From the NCBI RefSeq assembly GCF_000308595.1, contig NZ_BAGA01000114.1, positions 1-39,946 on the forward strand: a stretch of 39,946 nt of DNA. Direction: 5' to 3'. A program made the translations under genes and the position numbers. Of the stretch, positions 9,601 through 17,229 are shown piece after piece (the first letter of the stretch is position 1; each line of letters opens with the position of its first letter). Source of the stretch: Nocardia higoensis NBRC 100133 (lineage in GTDB: Bacteria; Actinomycetota; Actinomycetes; Mycobacteriales; Mycobacteriaceae). The notes below the pieces were generated by a model. It saw only the letters and a list, made by a program, of their open reading frames with translations. It did no database searches and was not told where the DNA came from.

Positions 9601-10456
9601 GCTCGCCGTCGAGGGCTTCCACGCGCTCGAACGCCGCACGGGCACCGAGCTGGCCGATCTGGCGCTGGAGGCCGAGGGCAAGCGGATCACCTTCGCCGAC
9701 ACCCAGGCCCGTCCGGTCCCGGTCATCACCTCGCCGGAGTGGTCCGGCAGTGAGACCGGCGGGCGCAGGTACTCCCCGTTCACCATCAACACCGAACGGC
9801 TCAAGCCCTGGCACACTCTCACCGGTCGCCAGCACTTCTACCTCGACCACGACTGGATGATCGAACTCGGCGAACAGCTGCCGATCTTCCGGCCGCCGCT
9901 GGACATGACCGCCCTGTTCCGCGAGCCGGGCGTCGGCGAGGTCACCGAGCGCGGCGTGACCGTGCGCTACCTGACCCCGCACTCCAAGTGGTCCATCCAC
10001 TCCGCCTACCAGGACAACCTGCACATGCTGACGCTCTCGCGGGGCGGGCAGTCGATCTGGATGTCGGACAAGGACGCGGCCAAGATCGGCGTGGCCGACA
10101 ACGACTGGATCGAGGCGGTCAACCGCAACGGCGTCGTGGTGGCCCGCGCCATCGTCTCGCACCGCATGCCCGAGGGCACCGTGTTCATGTACCACGCACA
10201 GGACCGCGCGGTGGACGTGCCGCGCATCGAGGGCAGCGATCCGAGTGGATTCGCGTGGCCCAAGCCGGACAAGCAGGCCGGCAGGGGCAAGCGCGGCGGT
10301 ATCCACAACGCGCTCACCCGGATCATGATCAAGCCCTCCCATCTCATCGGCGGCTACGCCCAGCAGTCCTTCGCGCTGAACTACCACGGTCCCACCGGCA
10401 ATCAGCGCGACGAGGTCACCACCATCCGCCGCCGGTCCCAGGAAGTGGAGTACTGA
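6674..10456 (+). CDS. narG: respiratory nitrate reductase alpha subunit NarG
   Basis: The 1260-residue molybdopterin subunit reduces nitrate to nitrite on the cytoplasmic face of the membrane with quinol electrons passed through NarI and NarH. The first iron-sulfur cluster has the NarG pattern of one His and three Cys: H71, C75 and C79 in THGVNCTGSC and C114 in RGCPRG. The Mo ligand Asp is D244 in WYADLPVASPQ, followed by the hallmark QTDVPESADW. The length is typical. The GTG at 6674 is chosen because GAGGGGGC lies just upstream and the family N-terminus (LGKYFQRGE) follows; longer open frames above it are shadows. narH begins one base after the stop. No twin-arginine signal is evident. Confidence 0.97.
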   Translation: MVLSRSSDSASTDPVAPRSADAGDALLALGKYFQRGEISADQRSLHKVGGRNADEFYRDRWAHDKVVRSTHGVNCTGSCSWKIYVKDGVITWESQQTDYPSVGADKPEYEPRGCPRGASFSWYTYSPARVRYPYVRGILLEFYREAKARLKDPVLAWADVVEDPVKAAAYKAARGKGGFVRAEWWEAAEIAAAAHVHTIKKYGPDRVAGFSPIPAMSMVSHAAGARFISLLGGSMLSFYDWYADLPVASPQVFGDQTDVPESADWFDAGYLIMWGSNVPVTRTPDAHYMTEARYRGQKVVVVSPDYADNTKFADEWVPARPGTDAALAMSMGHVVLKEFFVERETPRFLEYVKQYTDLPYLVCVDDPKGWDAEGVYHHDGATAGKFLTAADLGRDDENAEHKPVLLDAAGEPVVPNGALGHRFNETDAGRWNLDLEGVDPLLTLYGHADAEAIAVRLPRYDGDRPGVVRRGIPTVTIAGRRVTTVFDLLLAQYGVGRDGLPGEWASGYDDAGSPYTPAWQETITGVPAVQAERIAREFADNAERSGGRSMILMGAGTNHWFHSDQIYRAFFTLTLLTGCQGVNGGGWAHYVGQEKCRPVTGWATLAFGLDWQRPPRQMQGTVFWYLTNDQWRYDPFTAASFSSPLGKGRFAGRTAADNIALASRLGWMPSYPTFDRNPLDLADEAEAAGVSAAEHVVARLKSEELRFACEDPDAPENFPRCLTVWRANLLGSSGKGNEYFHRHLLGADSNLQTTDDTGVRPRELVWRDEAPTGKLDLLLSLDFRMTSTTLFSDIVLPAATWYEKHDLSSTDMHPFVHAFSPAISPPWEAKTDFDAFHRIARGFSWMAEKHLGVRKDIVAVPLQHDSPDALAQAGGRVLDWKAGECEPIPGKTMPKLVVVERDYPKVAEKMAALGPLVETLGLTTKGVTTLPDAEVEYLAGKNGKVVSGVAQGRPSLAKDIHAAEAILALSGTTNGRLAVEGFHALERRTGTELADLALEAEGKRITFADTQARPVPVITSPEWSGSETGGRRYSPFTINTERLKPWHTLTGRQHFYLDHDWMIELGEQLPIFRPPLDMTALFREPGVGEVTERGVTVRYLTPHSKWSIHSAYQDNLHMLTLSRGGQSIWMSDKDAAKIGVADNDWIEAVNRNGVVVARAIVSHRMPEGTVFMYHAQDRAVDVPRIEGSDPSGFAWPKPDKQAGRGKRGGIHNALTRIMIKPSHLIGGYAQQSFALNYHGPTGNQRDEVTTIRRRSQEVEY

Positions 10457-10457
10457 C

Positions 10458-12308
10458 ATGCGCGTCATGGCACAGATGGCGATGGTGATGAACCTCGACA
10501 AGTGCATCGGCTGCCACACCTGCTCGGTCACCTGCAAGCAGGCCTGGACCAATCGCGGCGGCACCGAGTACGTCTGGTTCAACAATGTCGAGACCAGGCC
10601 CGGGCAGGGCTATCCGCGGCAGTACCAGGATCAGGAGAAGTGGAAGGGCGGCTGGACGCTCACCAAGCGCGGCAAGCTGACCCTGAAGTCCGGCTCGCGG
10701 TTGAAGCGACTGCTCAACATCTTCGCCAACCCGGACCTGCCGACGGTGTCGGACTACTACGACCCGTGGAGTTACGACTACGACAACCTGCTGTCCTCGC
10801 CGCCGGTCGACACCACCCCGGTGGCGCGGCCGAAGTCGCTGATCACCGGTCAGGACACCGAGGTCACCTGGGGCGCGAACTGGGACGACGACCTCGGCTC
10901 GGGCCCGGAGCAGGTCGGTACGGACCCGCTGCTGAACCGGCTGTCGGAGAAGGTGAAACTGGAGTTCGAGCAGACCTTCATGTTCTACCTGCCGCGCATC
11001 TGCGAGCACTGCCTGAACCCCTCGTGCGCGGCCTCCTGCCCGTCCGGCGCGATCTACAAGCGCGCCGAGGACGGGATCGTGCTCGTCGACCAGGACAAGT
11101 GCCGCGGCTGGCGCCAGTGCATCACCGGCTGCCCGTACAAGAAGATCTACTTCAACCACAAGACGGGCAAGGCGGAGAAATGCACCTTCTGCTACCCGCG
11201 CGTGGAAGTCGGCATCCCGACGGTGTGCTCGGAGACCTGCGTAGGCAGGCTGCGCTACATCGGAGTGATGCTCTACGACGCCGACAAGGTGCTCGAGGCC
11301 GCCTCGGTCACCGACACCGCCGACCTGTACCCCTCGCAGTTGGGCGTGTTCCTCGACCCGCACGACCCCAGGGTGATCGCCGAGGCCGAGCGCGCGGGCA
11401 TCTCGCCGGAGTGGATTCAGGCCGCCCAGGATTCGCCGGTCTACAAGCTGATCGTCGACTACCAGATCGCGCTGCCGCTGCATCCGGAATACCGCACCAT
11501 GCCGATGGTCTGGTACGTGCCGCCGCTGTCGCCGGTGGTGGACGTACTCTCCGAGACCGGGCACGACGGCGAGAGCGCGCGCAACCTCTTCGGCGCCATC
11601 GACGCGTTGCGCATCCCGGTCGAGTATCTGGCCGAGCTGTTCACCGCCGGCGAACTCGGCCCGGTGCGCGCGGCATTGCAGCGACTGGCCGGGATGCGGT
11701 CGTTCATGCGCTCGGTGAACCTCGGCGAGGAGCCCGATCCGGCCATCGCCCCGTCCGTGCGATTGGAGCCGGAGGAGATCGAGGCGCTGTACCGGCTGCT
11801 GGCGATCGCCAAGTACGAGGACCGCTACGTGATCCCGCAGGGCGCGACTTCGCAAGCGCACGAACTGGATTCGCTGGCGACCGGGTGCAGCCTCGACACC
11901 GACGGCGGGCCCGGTATGACGGCCTTGGACCGGATGGTCGAGAAGTTCCATCTCACCGATGCGCCGCTGTCGGACACCAATGCCGCTGCACCGGAAGCGA
12001 AGTCGAACCGGATCAATCTCTTGAACTGGGACGGGAAGAGCACCGCCGGACTGGTGCCCGCGGGCGTGGGCTCGAACGGCGGAAGTGCCTCCGACGGCGC
12101 CGCTGCCGGCAACTCGTCCGCAGGCAGCGGGGGCGACGGCAGGGTCGCGAACGGTTCCGTAACCGACGGCAACGGGACCGGCGGGGCAGGCAACGGCGCC
12201 GGCGGCAACAGCTCCGGCACCGACGGCGCGGCCGGGAACGGCGGCGGGGTGAACGGCAACGGCGCCGTCTCCGCCGCCACCCCGGACGTGACGGGAGCGT
12301 CGCGATGA
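10458..12308 (+). CDS. narH: respiratory nitrate reductase beta subunit NarH with unusual low-complexity tail
   Basis: NarH is the four-cluster electron-transfer subunit between NarI hemes and NarG. All Cys groups are visible: C16/C19/C22/C26; C182/C185/C190/C194; C215/C221/C225, with W218 replacing a Cys as expected for the [3Fe-4S] cluster; and C242/C245/C257/C261. The conserved core ends around residue 515-535. Residues ~536-616 are an extension made almost only of Gly, Asn, Ser, Ala, Asp and Thr, which takes the protein beyond the usual NarH length. The start is one base after the narG stop, and the stop codon overlaps the narJ start (ATGA). The tail is in frame, its codons keep high third-position GC, and it leaves the operon overlaps intact. 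Confidence 0.96.
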   Translation: MRVMAQMAMVMNLDKCIGCHTCSVTCKQAWTNRGGTEYVWFNNVETRPGQGYPRQYQDQEKWKGGWTLTKRGKLTLKSGSRLKRLLNIFANPDLPTVSDYYDPWSYDYDNLLSSPPVDTTPVARPKSLITGQDTEVTWGANWDDDLGSGPEQVGTDPLLNRLSEKVKLEFEQTFMFYLPRICEHCLNPSCAASCPSGAIYKRAEDGIVLVDQDKCRGWRQCITGCPYKKIYFNHKTGKAEKCTFCYPRVEVGIPTVCSETCVGRLRYIGVMLYDADKVLEAASVTDTADLYPSQLGVFLDPHDPRVIAEAERAGISPEWIQAAQDSPVYKLIVDYQIALPLHPEYRTMPMVWYVPPLSPVVDVLSETGHDGESARNLFGAIDALRIPVEYLAELFTAGELGPVRAALQRLAGMRSFMRSVNLGEEPDPAIAPSVRLEPEEIEALYRLLAIAKYEDRYVIPQGATSQAHELDSLATGCSLDTDGGPGMTALDRMVEKFHLTDAPLSDTNAAAPEAKSNRINLLNWDGKSTAGLVPAGVGSNGGSASDGAAAGNSSAGSGGDGRVANGSVTDGNGTGGAGNGAGGNSSGTDGAAGNGGGVNGNGAVSAATPDVTGASR

Positions 12309-12985
12309 GCCTGTTGAAAGTGCGCCGCAGGCCGGAGCCGGCGGTGCGGATGCCCGAGCGCGACCGACGCCTGGTGTGGCGGCTGGCCGCACTGGTCCTG
12401 GACTACCCGGGCGAGTCGTTACTCGGCCTGCTCGACGATCTGTCCGGCGCGCTGGCGCAGTTGCCCGAGGAGGTGCGCCTCCCACTCGAACCGCTGCTCA
12501 CCCACCTGCGGTCCACCCCGCCGCTGACGCTGGCCGCCGATTACGTGGCCACCTTCGACCTGCGCAAGCGCGCCAGCATGCATCTGACCTTCTACGCCTA
12601 CGGCGACACCCGCAAACGCGGTATGGCGCTGCTGCGTTTCAAGCACGCCTACCGGCACGCCGGGGTGGAACTCGGCGACGAGGAACTGCCCGACCATCTG
12701 CCGGTGCTGCTGGAATTCGCCGCCACCGTCGACCCGATCGGTGGCGAACGCCTGCTCGGCGAGCATCTGCCGGTGATCGAACTGTTGCGGCTGTCGCTGT
12801 CGGACAGCGGTTCGCCCTACGCGGGCGCGCTCGCCGCCGTGGTCGCCACCTTGCCGCCGCTGACCACCGCCGATCGGCGCCGTATCGCCGAACTCGCCGC
12901 CGCGGGCCCGCCGGACGAAGAGGTCGGCCTCGACCCGTTCGCCCTGGACCCGACGCTGTTCACCGACTCGGAAGGCCGCCGATGA
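12305..12985 (+). CDS. narJ: nitrate reductase assembly chaperone NarJ
   Basis: The 226-residue all-helical TorD/NarJ-type chaperone binds apo-NarG and supports Mo cofactor insertion and membrane attachment; it is not part of the final enzyme. Recognisable segments are WRLAALVLDYPGE near the N-terminus, YVATFDLRKRASMHLTFYAYGDTRKRG in the middle (the most conserved part of the family), and DHLPVLLEFAA. It starts in an ATGA overlap with narH and ends in an ATGA overlap with narI, so it is translationally coupled on both sides. The acidic C-terminus (PDEEVGLDPFALDPTLF) is normal for actinobacterial members. Confidence 0.95.
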   Translation: MSLLKVRRRPEPAVRMPERDRRLVWRLAALVLDYPGESLLGLLDDLSGALAQLPEEVRLPLEPLLTHLRSTPPLTLAADYVATFDLRKRASMHLTFYAYGDTRKRGMALLRFKHAYRHAGVELGDEELPDHLPVLLEFAATVDPIGGERLLGEHLPVIELLRLSLSDSGSPYAGALAAVVATLPPLTTADRRRIAELAAAGPPDEEVGLDPFALDPTLFTDSEGRR

Positions 12986-13740
12986 ACGCCAGCCTGCCCC
13001 TGCCCGCCGAACTGTGGATGATCCTGCCCTACATCGCGTTCACCTCGTTCGTGCTCGGCCACATCTGGCGCTACCGCAACGACCAGTTCGGCTGGACGAC
13101 CCGGTCCTCGCAGATCTACGAGAGCCGGCTGCTGAGGCTGGGCAGCCCGCTGTTCCACTTCGGCATGCTCGGCGTGTTCGGCGGCCACGTGCTGGGCGTG
13201 CTGATTCCGGAATCGTGGACCCACGCCGTCGGCATCTCCGAGCACGCCTATCACGTGATCGCGGTCGGCGCGGGATCGGTCGCGGGCCTCGCGGTGCTGG
13301 CCGGAGTCGCGATCCTGCTGTACCGCCGGGTCACCGTGCCCGCGGTGCGCAAGGCCACCACCACCGACGACAAGGTGATGTACACCCTGCTCGCCACGGC
13401 GCTGGTGACCGGCCTGCTCAACACCTGGGGCAGCAATCTGCTGTGGGGCACCTACAACTACCGCGAGACCGTCTCCCCCTGGTTCCGCAGCCTGTTCGGG
13501 CTCAGGCCGCAACCGGAGTTGATGGTCGGCACCCCGTGGACCTTCCAGCTGCACGGCCTGGTCGTGCTCGTCCTGGTCGCGATGTGGCCTTATACGCGAC
13601 TGGTCCACATGTTCAGCGCCCCGCTCGGCTATCTGACCCGCCCCTACATCGTCTACCGCGCCAAGGAGACCAACGCCGCCGACACCCGCCGCTACGCGCG
13701 GGCGTGGGATTCTCCGGTGACCCCGGAGCGCTGGCGCTGA
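12982..13740 (+). CDS. narI: respiratory nitrate reductase gamma subunit NarI (cytochrome b)
   Basis: The 252-residue membrane diheme subunit oxidises quinol at the outer face and feeds electrons to NarH. Five membrane segments are apparent, the first at about residues 9-27. The four heme-ligating histidines are H59 and H69 (SPLFHFGMLGVFGGH), H191 (FQLHGL) and H209 (RLVHMF); their spacing matches that recalled for E. coli NarI (56, 66, 187, 205). The start overlaps the narJ stop (ATGA). A strong hairpin lies shortly after the stop, so narGHJI appears to end here, with no narK in the same transcript; the nitrate transporter at 22.4 kb probably serves it. Confidence 0.96.
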   Translation: MNASLPLPAELWMILPYIAFTSFVLGHIWRYRNDQFGWTTRSSQIYESRLLRLGSPLFHFGMLGVFGGHVLGVLIPESWTHAVGISEHAYHVIAVGAGSVAGLAVLAGVAILLYRRVTVPAVRKATTTDDKVMYTLLATALVTGLLNTWGSNLLWGTYNYRETVSPWFRSLFGLRPQPELMVGTPWTFQLHGLVVLVLVAMWPYTRLVHMFSAPLGYLTRPYIVYRAKETNAADTRRYARAWDSPVTPERWR

Positions 13741-13746
13741 AGACGT

Positions 13747-13779
13747 CGTTGTGCCTGCCGAAATCCGGCGGGCACAACG
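13747..13779 (+). terminator. hairpin after narGHJI
   Basis: Fourteen-base arms at 13747-13760 and 13766-13779 pair with one G-T wobble around a 5-base loop AAATC, seven bases after the narI stop. There is no clear T-run, which is common for actinobacterial terminators. The DNA from here to 13967 shows no convincing gene. Confidence 0.65.
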
Positions 13780-13967
13780 ATGTTCACGACAGCCCGCGAG
13801 GGCGGTGACGGCTCGAGCGCCCCCCGCGGCCAGCCGCAGTACGGCGACCCCGGCGATGATCGCGCCGAACGAGACCACCTCGGGGACGGTGATCCGCTCC
13901 TTGTCGGCCGACGGCCTCGGTCTCAGCCAAACCGGGTAGGCGGAACGCCGGCCGCGCCCCGTCGCAC

Positions 13968-14300
13968 TCATTTCACCGGCAATGTCCGGGCGTAGGCGAG
14001 GCCACGATCCACCCAGTCGCGAAGACCCGCCGCCGGAACCACGGCTTCGGCGGCCACTTTCAGCCAGCCCGGCATCTCGCGGCCGCGCATGACCATCGGC
14101 CTGATCCGGTCGTCGTCCACGAGCCGCTCGCCGTCCTCGGGATCGACGCGCACCAGCAGGCCGCCGTCGTGACTGGCGGCGACAGCCATATTGCCGCCGA
14201 TCAGGAAGGCCAGACCGCCGAACATGCGCTTTTCGGACACATCGGCGGCACCCGCCAGGAGTTCGCGCACACGCTCGACCAGCCGGGGGTCGTAGGCCAC
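13968..14300 (-). CDS. TfoX/Sxy N-terminal-domain family protein
   Basis: The 110-residue protein matches the small TfoX N-terminal family: MAYDPRLVERVRELL, then EKRMFGGLAFLIGGNMA (the most diagnostic stretch) and a C-terminal PGWLKVAAEAV. Full-length TfoX regulates competence in Gammaproteobacteria, but short actinobacterial members have no established role. The GTG start at 14300 is backed by AGGAG a few bases upstream. It converges on narI. A further minus-strand ATG overlaps its stop codon (ATGA at 13971-13968), but the frame that follows runs antisense to narI and is not accepted as a gene. Confidence 0.85.
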   Translation of the reverse strand: MAYDPRLVERVRELLAGAADVSEKRMFGGLAFLIGGNMAVAASHDGGLLVRVDPEDGERLVDDDRIRPMVMRGREMPGWLKVAAEAVVPAAGLRDWVDRGLAYARTLPVK

Positions 14301-14332
14301 GGATGTCTCCTCCTGCGCGGGCGGCGAATGCT

Positions 14333-14386
14333 CACACGACGAATGCGACGGCGGCCGCCCTCAGGGATGGTGCCGCTCGTCGTGTG
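14333..14386. repeat. 10-bp inverted repeat between two small genes
   Basis: Perfect arms CACACGACGA (14333-14342) and TCGTCGTGTG (14377-14386) flank 34 bp of GC-rich DNA just upstream of the TfoX-like gene. It could be an operator for that gene or a terminator for the Phd-like gene that ends at 14444. Confidence 0.5.
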
Positions 14387-14443
14387 GGACACGGCGAGCG
14401 TTGTCGCACAACGGATTCCCGCCGATCCTGGTGCGTCCACCGG

Positions 14444-14767
14444 TCAGGAACGGTGTGGGTGTTCGCCCGAATCGACGATGGCACGACGGAACCGCGCGGG
14501 ATCGACCGACAGCGGATCCAGTGGCAGCGGATCCAGGCCCGCGGCTTCGGCGAAGACGCGGTCGAGACGTTCACGGATCGGATCGGCGTGCGGAACGGCG
14601 TACCTGGACGGCCCCTGAGCGGGACGGGAGTCGCGCCCGGAGGGCAGCACGGCGACGTCGCGACCACCGACGGTGATCTCACATGCCGCGCCCGCCGCGA
14701 CCCGTCGAGCGACGGTTCGTGCGTGATCGAGCAATGACTGCTCTGATACCCGCTCCCGCTTGGACAT
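14444..14767 (-). CDS. hypothetical protein, weakly Phd/YefM antitoxin-like
   Basis: The 107-residue protein is charged and has no membrane segment. Residues ~12-45 (LLDHARTVARRVAAGAACEITVGGRDVAVLPSG) resemble the middle of Phd/YefM antitoxins, where a helix is followed by a G-x-EIT-x-xGR-x-VAVL strand pair. The C-terminal half (RLDRVFAEAAGLDPLPLDPLSVDPARFRRAI) is unlike toxin-binding tails I know. No toxin gene (PIN, Doc, RelE type) adjoins it, so it would be an orphan. ATG at 14767 is preceded by a weak AGGT. It may be the last gene transcribed with the chelatase, whose stop is 53 bp upstream. The resemblance is by eye only. Confidence 0.5.
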   Translation of the reverse strand: MSKRERVSEQSLLDHARTVARRVAAGAACEITVGGRDVAVLPSGRDSRPAQGPSRYAVPHADPIRERLDRVFAEAAGLDPLPLDPLSVDPARFRRAIVDSGEHPHRS

Positions 14768-14820
14768 ACCTACGAGCGTAGACCTACCCGCGGTGTGAGC
14801 AACGCCTCGCAGGTAACAAC

Positions 14821-15564
14821 TCAGCGTACGTGCACGGCAGCCGATTGCGCTGCGGCGCTGCGATAGCGGTCGGCGAGCAGGCGAACCACCGCCGGATGCA
14901 CGCCGATCGGCTCGGCCACGCCGTCGGCGCCCGCCTCGTGCAGTCGCTGCTGGAACAGCCCCTGCGCCAGCAGACAGGAGGCGATGAACACTCGGCGCGC
15001 ACCCGAATCACGCAGTTCCGCAACGACTTCCGGCACCCTGGGGGCGCCGGTGGCGACATAGGCGATGCGCACCGGCGCGTCGAGATGATCGGCCAGCATG
15101 TCCGCCGCGCGCCGCACGTCGGCGCGAGCGCGCGCGTCCGAGGAACCCGCCGCGGCGAGAACCACCGCATCGCCACGACGCCGGCCCGCGGCGTGCAGGC
15201 GCATGGCCATGACCCGGGCCAGCGCCGGATCCGGGCCCATCGCCGGGGTGATCGACACCATCGGATGGCCGCTCTCGGCGACCTCCCGCGGAACGTCCTG
15301 ATACACGTGGTAACCGGAGGCCAGGAACGCCGGGATCACCACGGCGGGCCGCTCCGGCGCGCCGGCGCGCAGGTCACGCAGCACTTCCGCGGGGGAAGGC
15401 CCGAGCACATCGACGAAAGCGGTGCGCACGACCGGCGCGACGAGTTCGCCCGCGCCTGTGCCGGACAGCTCCACGGTGACCGCCTCGGCGAGCGCGGCGA
15501 TCATCTCCACTCCCCTGGTGCTCCTGGTGCCGTGCGCCACCAGGACCAGGGCCGGGCCGTTCAC
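14821..15564 (-). CDS. sirohydrochlorin chelatase (CbiX/SirB type)
   Basis: The 247-residue chelatase inserts iron into sirohydrochlorin to give siroheme, the prosthetic group of NirB. It has two tandem CbiX-like halves: the first with LVLVAHGTRSTRG and the metal-site histidine in FLASGYHVYQDVP, the second with VLAAAGSSDARARADVRR and FIASCLLAQGLFQQRL. Cobalt insertion for cobalamin is the alternative, but the operon points to siroheme. The GTG at 15564 overlaps the stop of the preceding regulator gene (GTGA); another GTG one codon earlier (15567) cannot be excluded. It is the last core gene of the narK-nirBD operon. Confidence 0.9.
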   Translation of the reverse strand: MNGPALVLVAHGTRSTRGVEMIAALAEAVTVELSGTGAGELVAPVVRTAFVDVLGPSPAEVLRDLRAGAPERPAVVIPAFLASGYHVYQDVPREVAESGHPMVSITPAMGPDPALARVMAMRLHAAGRRRGDAVVLAAAGSSDARARADVRRAADMLADHLDAPVRIAYVATGAPRVPEVVAELRDSGARRVFIASCLLAQGLFQQRLHEAGADGVAEPIGVHPAVVRLLADRYRSAAAQSAAVHVR

Positions 15565-16784
15565 CACGATCCGATCGTCGGCGCATAGCGCGGTGAGCGG
15601 GCCGGGGTCCCGACCGACGGGCGCACCACGGGCGCGTTGTCGTCGGCACATTCGGCGGCATCGAGCGCCAGCCGGTATCCGCGCTTGACCACGGTCTGAA
15701 CAGCCTTGGGCGCGCCCAGACCGGCGCGCAGGCGAGCGATCGCGGTCTCCACCGCGTGGGTGTCCTCGCCGCCGCCGGGCAAGGCCGCCAGCAGATCCTC
15801 CCGGGAGACCACCCGGCCGGGCTGGCGGGCCAGCGCACGCATCAATGCCATCGGCGCGGGCGCCAGCTGGCGCACCTCACCGTCGACGACGACGCACGCG
15901 CCGCGCACGCTGATGAGGTGGCCGGCGGCGTGGATCCGGTTGGCGCGACGGGGCAGTTCCTCGGCCACATGCCTGGCCAGCGCGCCGAGGCGAGCGCGGG
16001 CGGGCATGGTGGTCGGGACGCCGAGTTCTTCCAGCGGCGCCGCGGTGATCGGGCCGACGCAGGCGGGCAGCACCCGGGTCCGCAGCGCGTGCAGCAGACC
16101 CTCGAGCAGGCCGGTCTCCTTGGCTCGCATGAGCGTCGAGGCCACGGCCGGTGCGCTGGTGAAGGTCACGCAGTCCAGGCCCGCGGTGACGATGGATTCG
16201 ATCAGCTGGTCCATCGGCCCCTGATCCTCCGGCGGAATCCAGCGATACACCGGCACGGGCACCACATCGGCGCCCGCGCAGCGCAGTACCTCGCAGAAGT
16301 CGGGCACCGGTTCCCATTCGGTGGTGGCGCCGTGCAACTGGACGGCGATGCGCACGCCCTCCACGCCCTCGGCCAGCAGGTGATCGAGCACCTCCGCCGA
16401 GGACTCCGAGGCAGGCGACCACTCCTCGCGCAGTTCGGCGGCGCGGATCGCGCCCTTGGCCTTCGGACCGCGCGCCAGCATCCTGGTCGCGGCCAGGGTC
16501 TCGCGCAGTTGCTCGGCCAGTCCCCAGCCCTCGGCCGCTTCCATCCAGCCCCGGAAACCGATACCGGTGGTGGCTACCGACAATTGCGGCGGTTCGGCGA
16601 TCAGGGTGCGCGTCACCCGCTCGAGTTCGGTGTCGTCGGCCAGCGGAATGATCCGGATCGCCGGCACCGAAACGACCGACGCCCCCCGCCGGGTGAGCAG
16701 CTTGGCGAACTCGTCGGCGCGGCGTGCCGCGGTGATTCCGACCGTGAATCCGGCTAGGCCGTCGCCCGCGTCAATGGTGTTCAT
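15561..16784 (-). CDS. nnaR: NnaR-like nitrate/nitrite assimilation regulator (uroporphyrinogen-III synthase-like domain plus winged helix)
   Basis: The 407-residue protein joins a HemD-like domain (residues ~10-270; GFTVGITAARRADEFAKLL and TFTSAPAVASTL are typical) to an OmpR/PhoB-type winged helix (~295-380; LAPAPMALMRALARQPGRVVSREDLLAAL and VQTVVKRGYRL). This is the architecture of NnaR, described in Mycobacterium smegmatis and Streptomyces coelicolor as a DNA-binding co-activator of nitrate/nitrite assimilation genes. The HemD domain may sense a tetrapyrrole intermediate or still act as an enzyme; that is not shown by sequence. The ATG at 16784 is 7 bp after nirD, and the stop overlaps the chelatase start, so regulator and siroheme enzyme are translated with the nitrite reductase. 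A C-terminal ~25-residue tail follows the winged helix. Confidence 0.88.
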   Translation of the reverse strand: MNTIDAGDGLAGFTVGITAARRADEFAKLLTRRGASVVSVPAIRIIPLADDTELERVTRTLIAEPPQLSVATTGIGFRGWMEAAEGWGLAEQLRETLAATRMLARGPKAKGAIRAAELREEWSPASESSAEVLDHLLAEGVEGVRIAVQLHGATTEWEPVPDFCEVLRCAGADVVPVPVYRWIPPEDQGPMDQLIESIVTAGLDCVTFTSAPAVASTLMRAKETGLLEGLLHALRTRVLPACVGPITAAPLEELGVPTTMPARARLGALARHVAEELPRRANRIHAAGHLISVRGACVVVDGEVRQLAPAPMALMRALARQPGRVVSREDLLAALPGGGEDTHAVETAIARLRAGLGAPKAVQTVVKRGYRLALDAAECADDNAPVVRPSVGTPARSPRYAPTIGSW

Positions 16785-16791
16785 AGATAAC

Positions 16792-17187
16792 TCATCCGTC
16801 CGAGGATTCGACCGTGACCGGCGCGTTGGAAATCGAAACGATGCCGTCGTCGACACGCACCGCGTATACCGGCAGCGCCGCCGATTCATCGTCGAGGCAG
16901 TGCCCGTCGATGAGCGAGAACGCCTGCTTGAGCAGGGGTGACGCCACGACGGGGATGCCGCCCCGGTCACCGACGATGCCGCGCGACATGACCGCCGCCC
17001 GGCCGAAGGGATCGATGTTGCCGACGGCCGACAGGGTGCCGTCGGCCATCAGGAACAGGGCCGCCTGCCTCCCACCCCGCAACAATACCGCCACGCCACG
17101 GCCGGGAATCAGATAGTCCAGGCGGCAGGCCTGCGTCCATCCGGTGACGGTCGACGGGACGAAGCTGGGTGAATCGATTATGGTCAT
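16792..17187 (-). CDS. nirD: nitrite reductase (NADH) small subunit NirD
   Basis: The 131-residue Rieske-fold subunit partners NirB in the cytoplasmic six-electron reduction of nitrite to ammonium. Family features are the early TQACRLDYLIPGRGVAVLL, FLMADGTLSAVGNIDPFGRA where true Rieske proteins carry Cys/His ligands (absent here, as normal for NirD), and SPLLKQAFSLIDGHCLDD. The ATG at 17187 has GGAGGAGG about 5 bases upstream. A perfect hairpin lies just before this ribosome site, 63 bp separating nirB and nirD. Confidence 0.93.
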   Translation of the reverse strand: MTIIDSPSFVPSTVTGWTQACRLDYLIPGRGVAVLLRGGRQAALFLMADGTLSAVGNIDPFGRAAVMSRGIVGDRGGIPVVASPLLKQAFSLIDGHCLDDESAALPVYAVRVDDGIVSISNAPVTVESSDG

Positions 17188-17201
17188 CGGGTTCCTCCTC
17201 C

Positions 17202-17229
17202 GGACGCCTGTCTCATTGTTCAGGCGTCC
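17202..17229 (-). promoter_or_regulatory. intercistronic hairpin between nirB and nirD
   Basis: Perfect 9-bp arms (GGACGCCTG at 17202-17210, CAGGCGTCC at 17221-17229) enclose a 10-base AT-rich loop. On the minus strand the hairpin sits immediately 5' of the nirD GGAGGAGG. It could protect mRNA ends, attenuate, or tune the NirB:NirD ratio. Confidence 0.6.

Noticed and set aside
5827..9753. 1308-residue plus-strand open frame across the narG leader and narG
   Set aside because: It is Arg/Ala/Gly-rich shadow sequence in the wrong frame of narG, with no domain sense; high GC keeps it open.
12817..13971. 384-residue minus-strand open frame antisense to narI
   Set aside because: Not accepted as a whole gene because most of it is antisense to narI and narJ; its first 60 codons are listed separately as a possible remnant.
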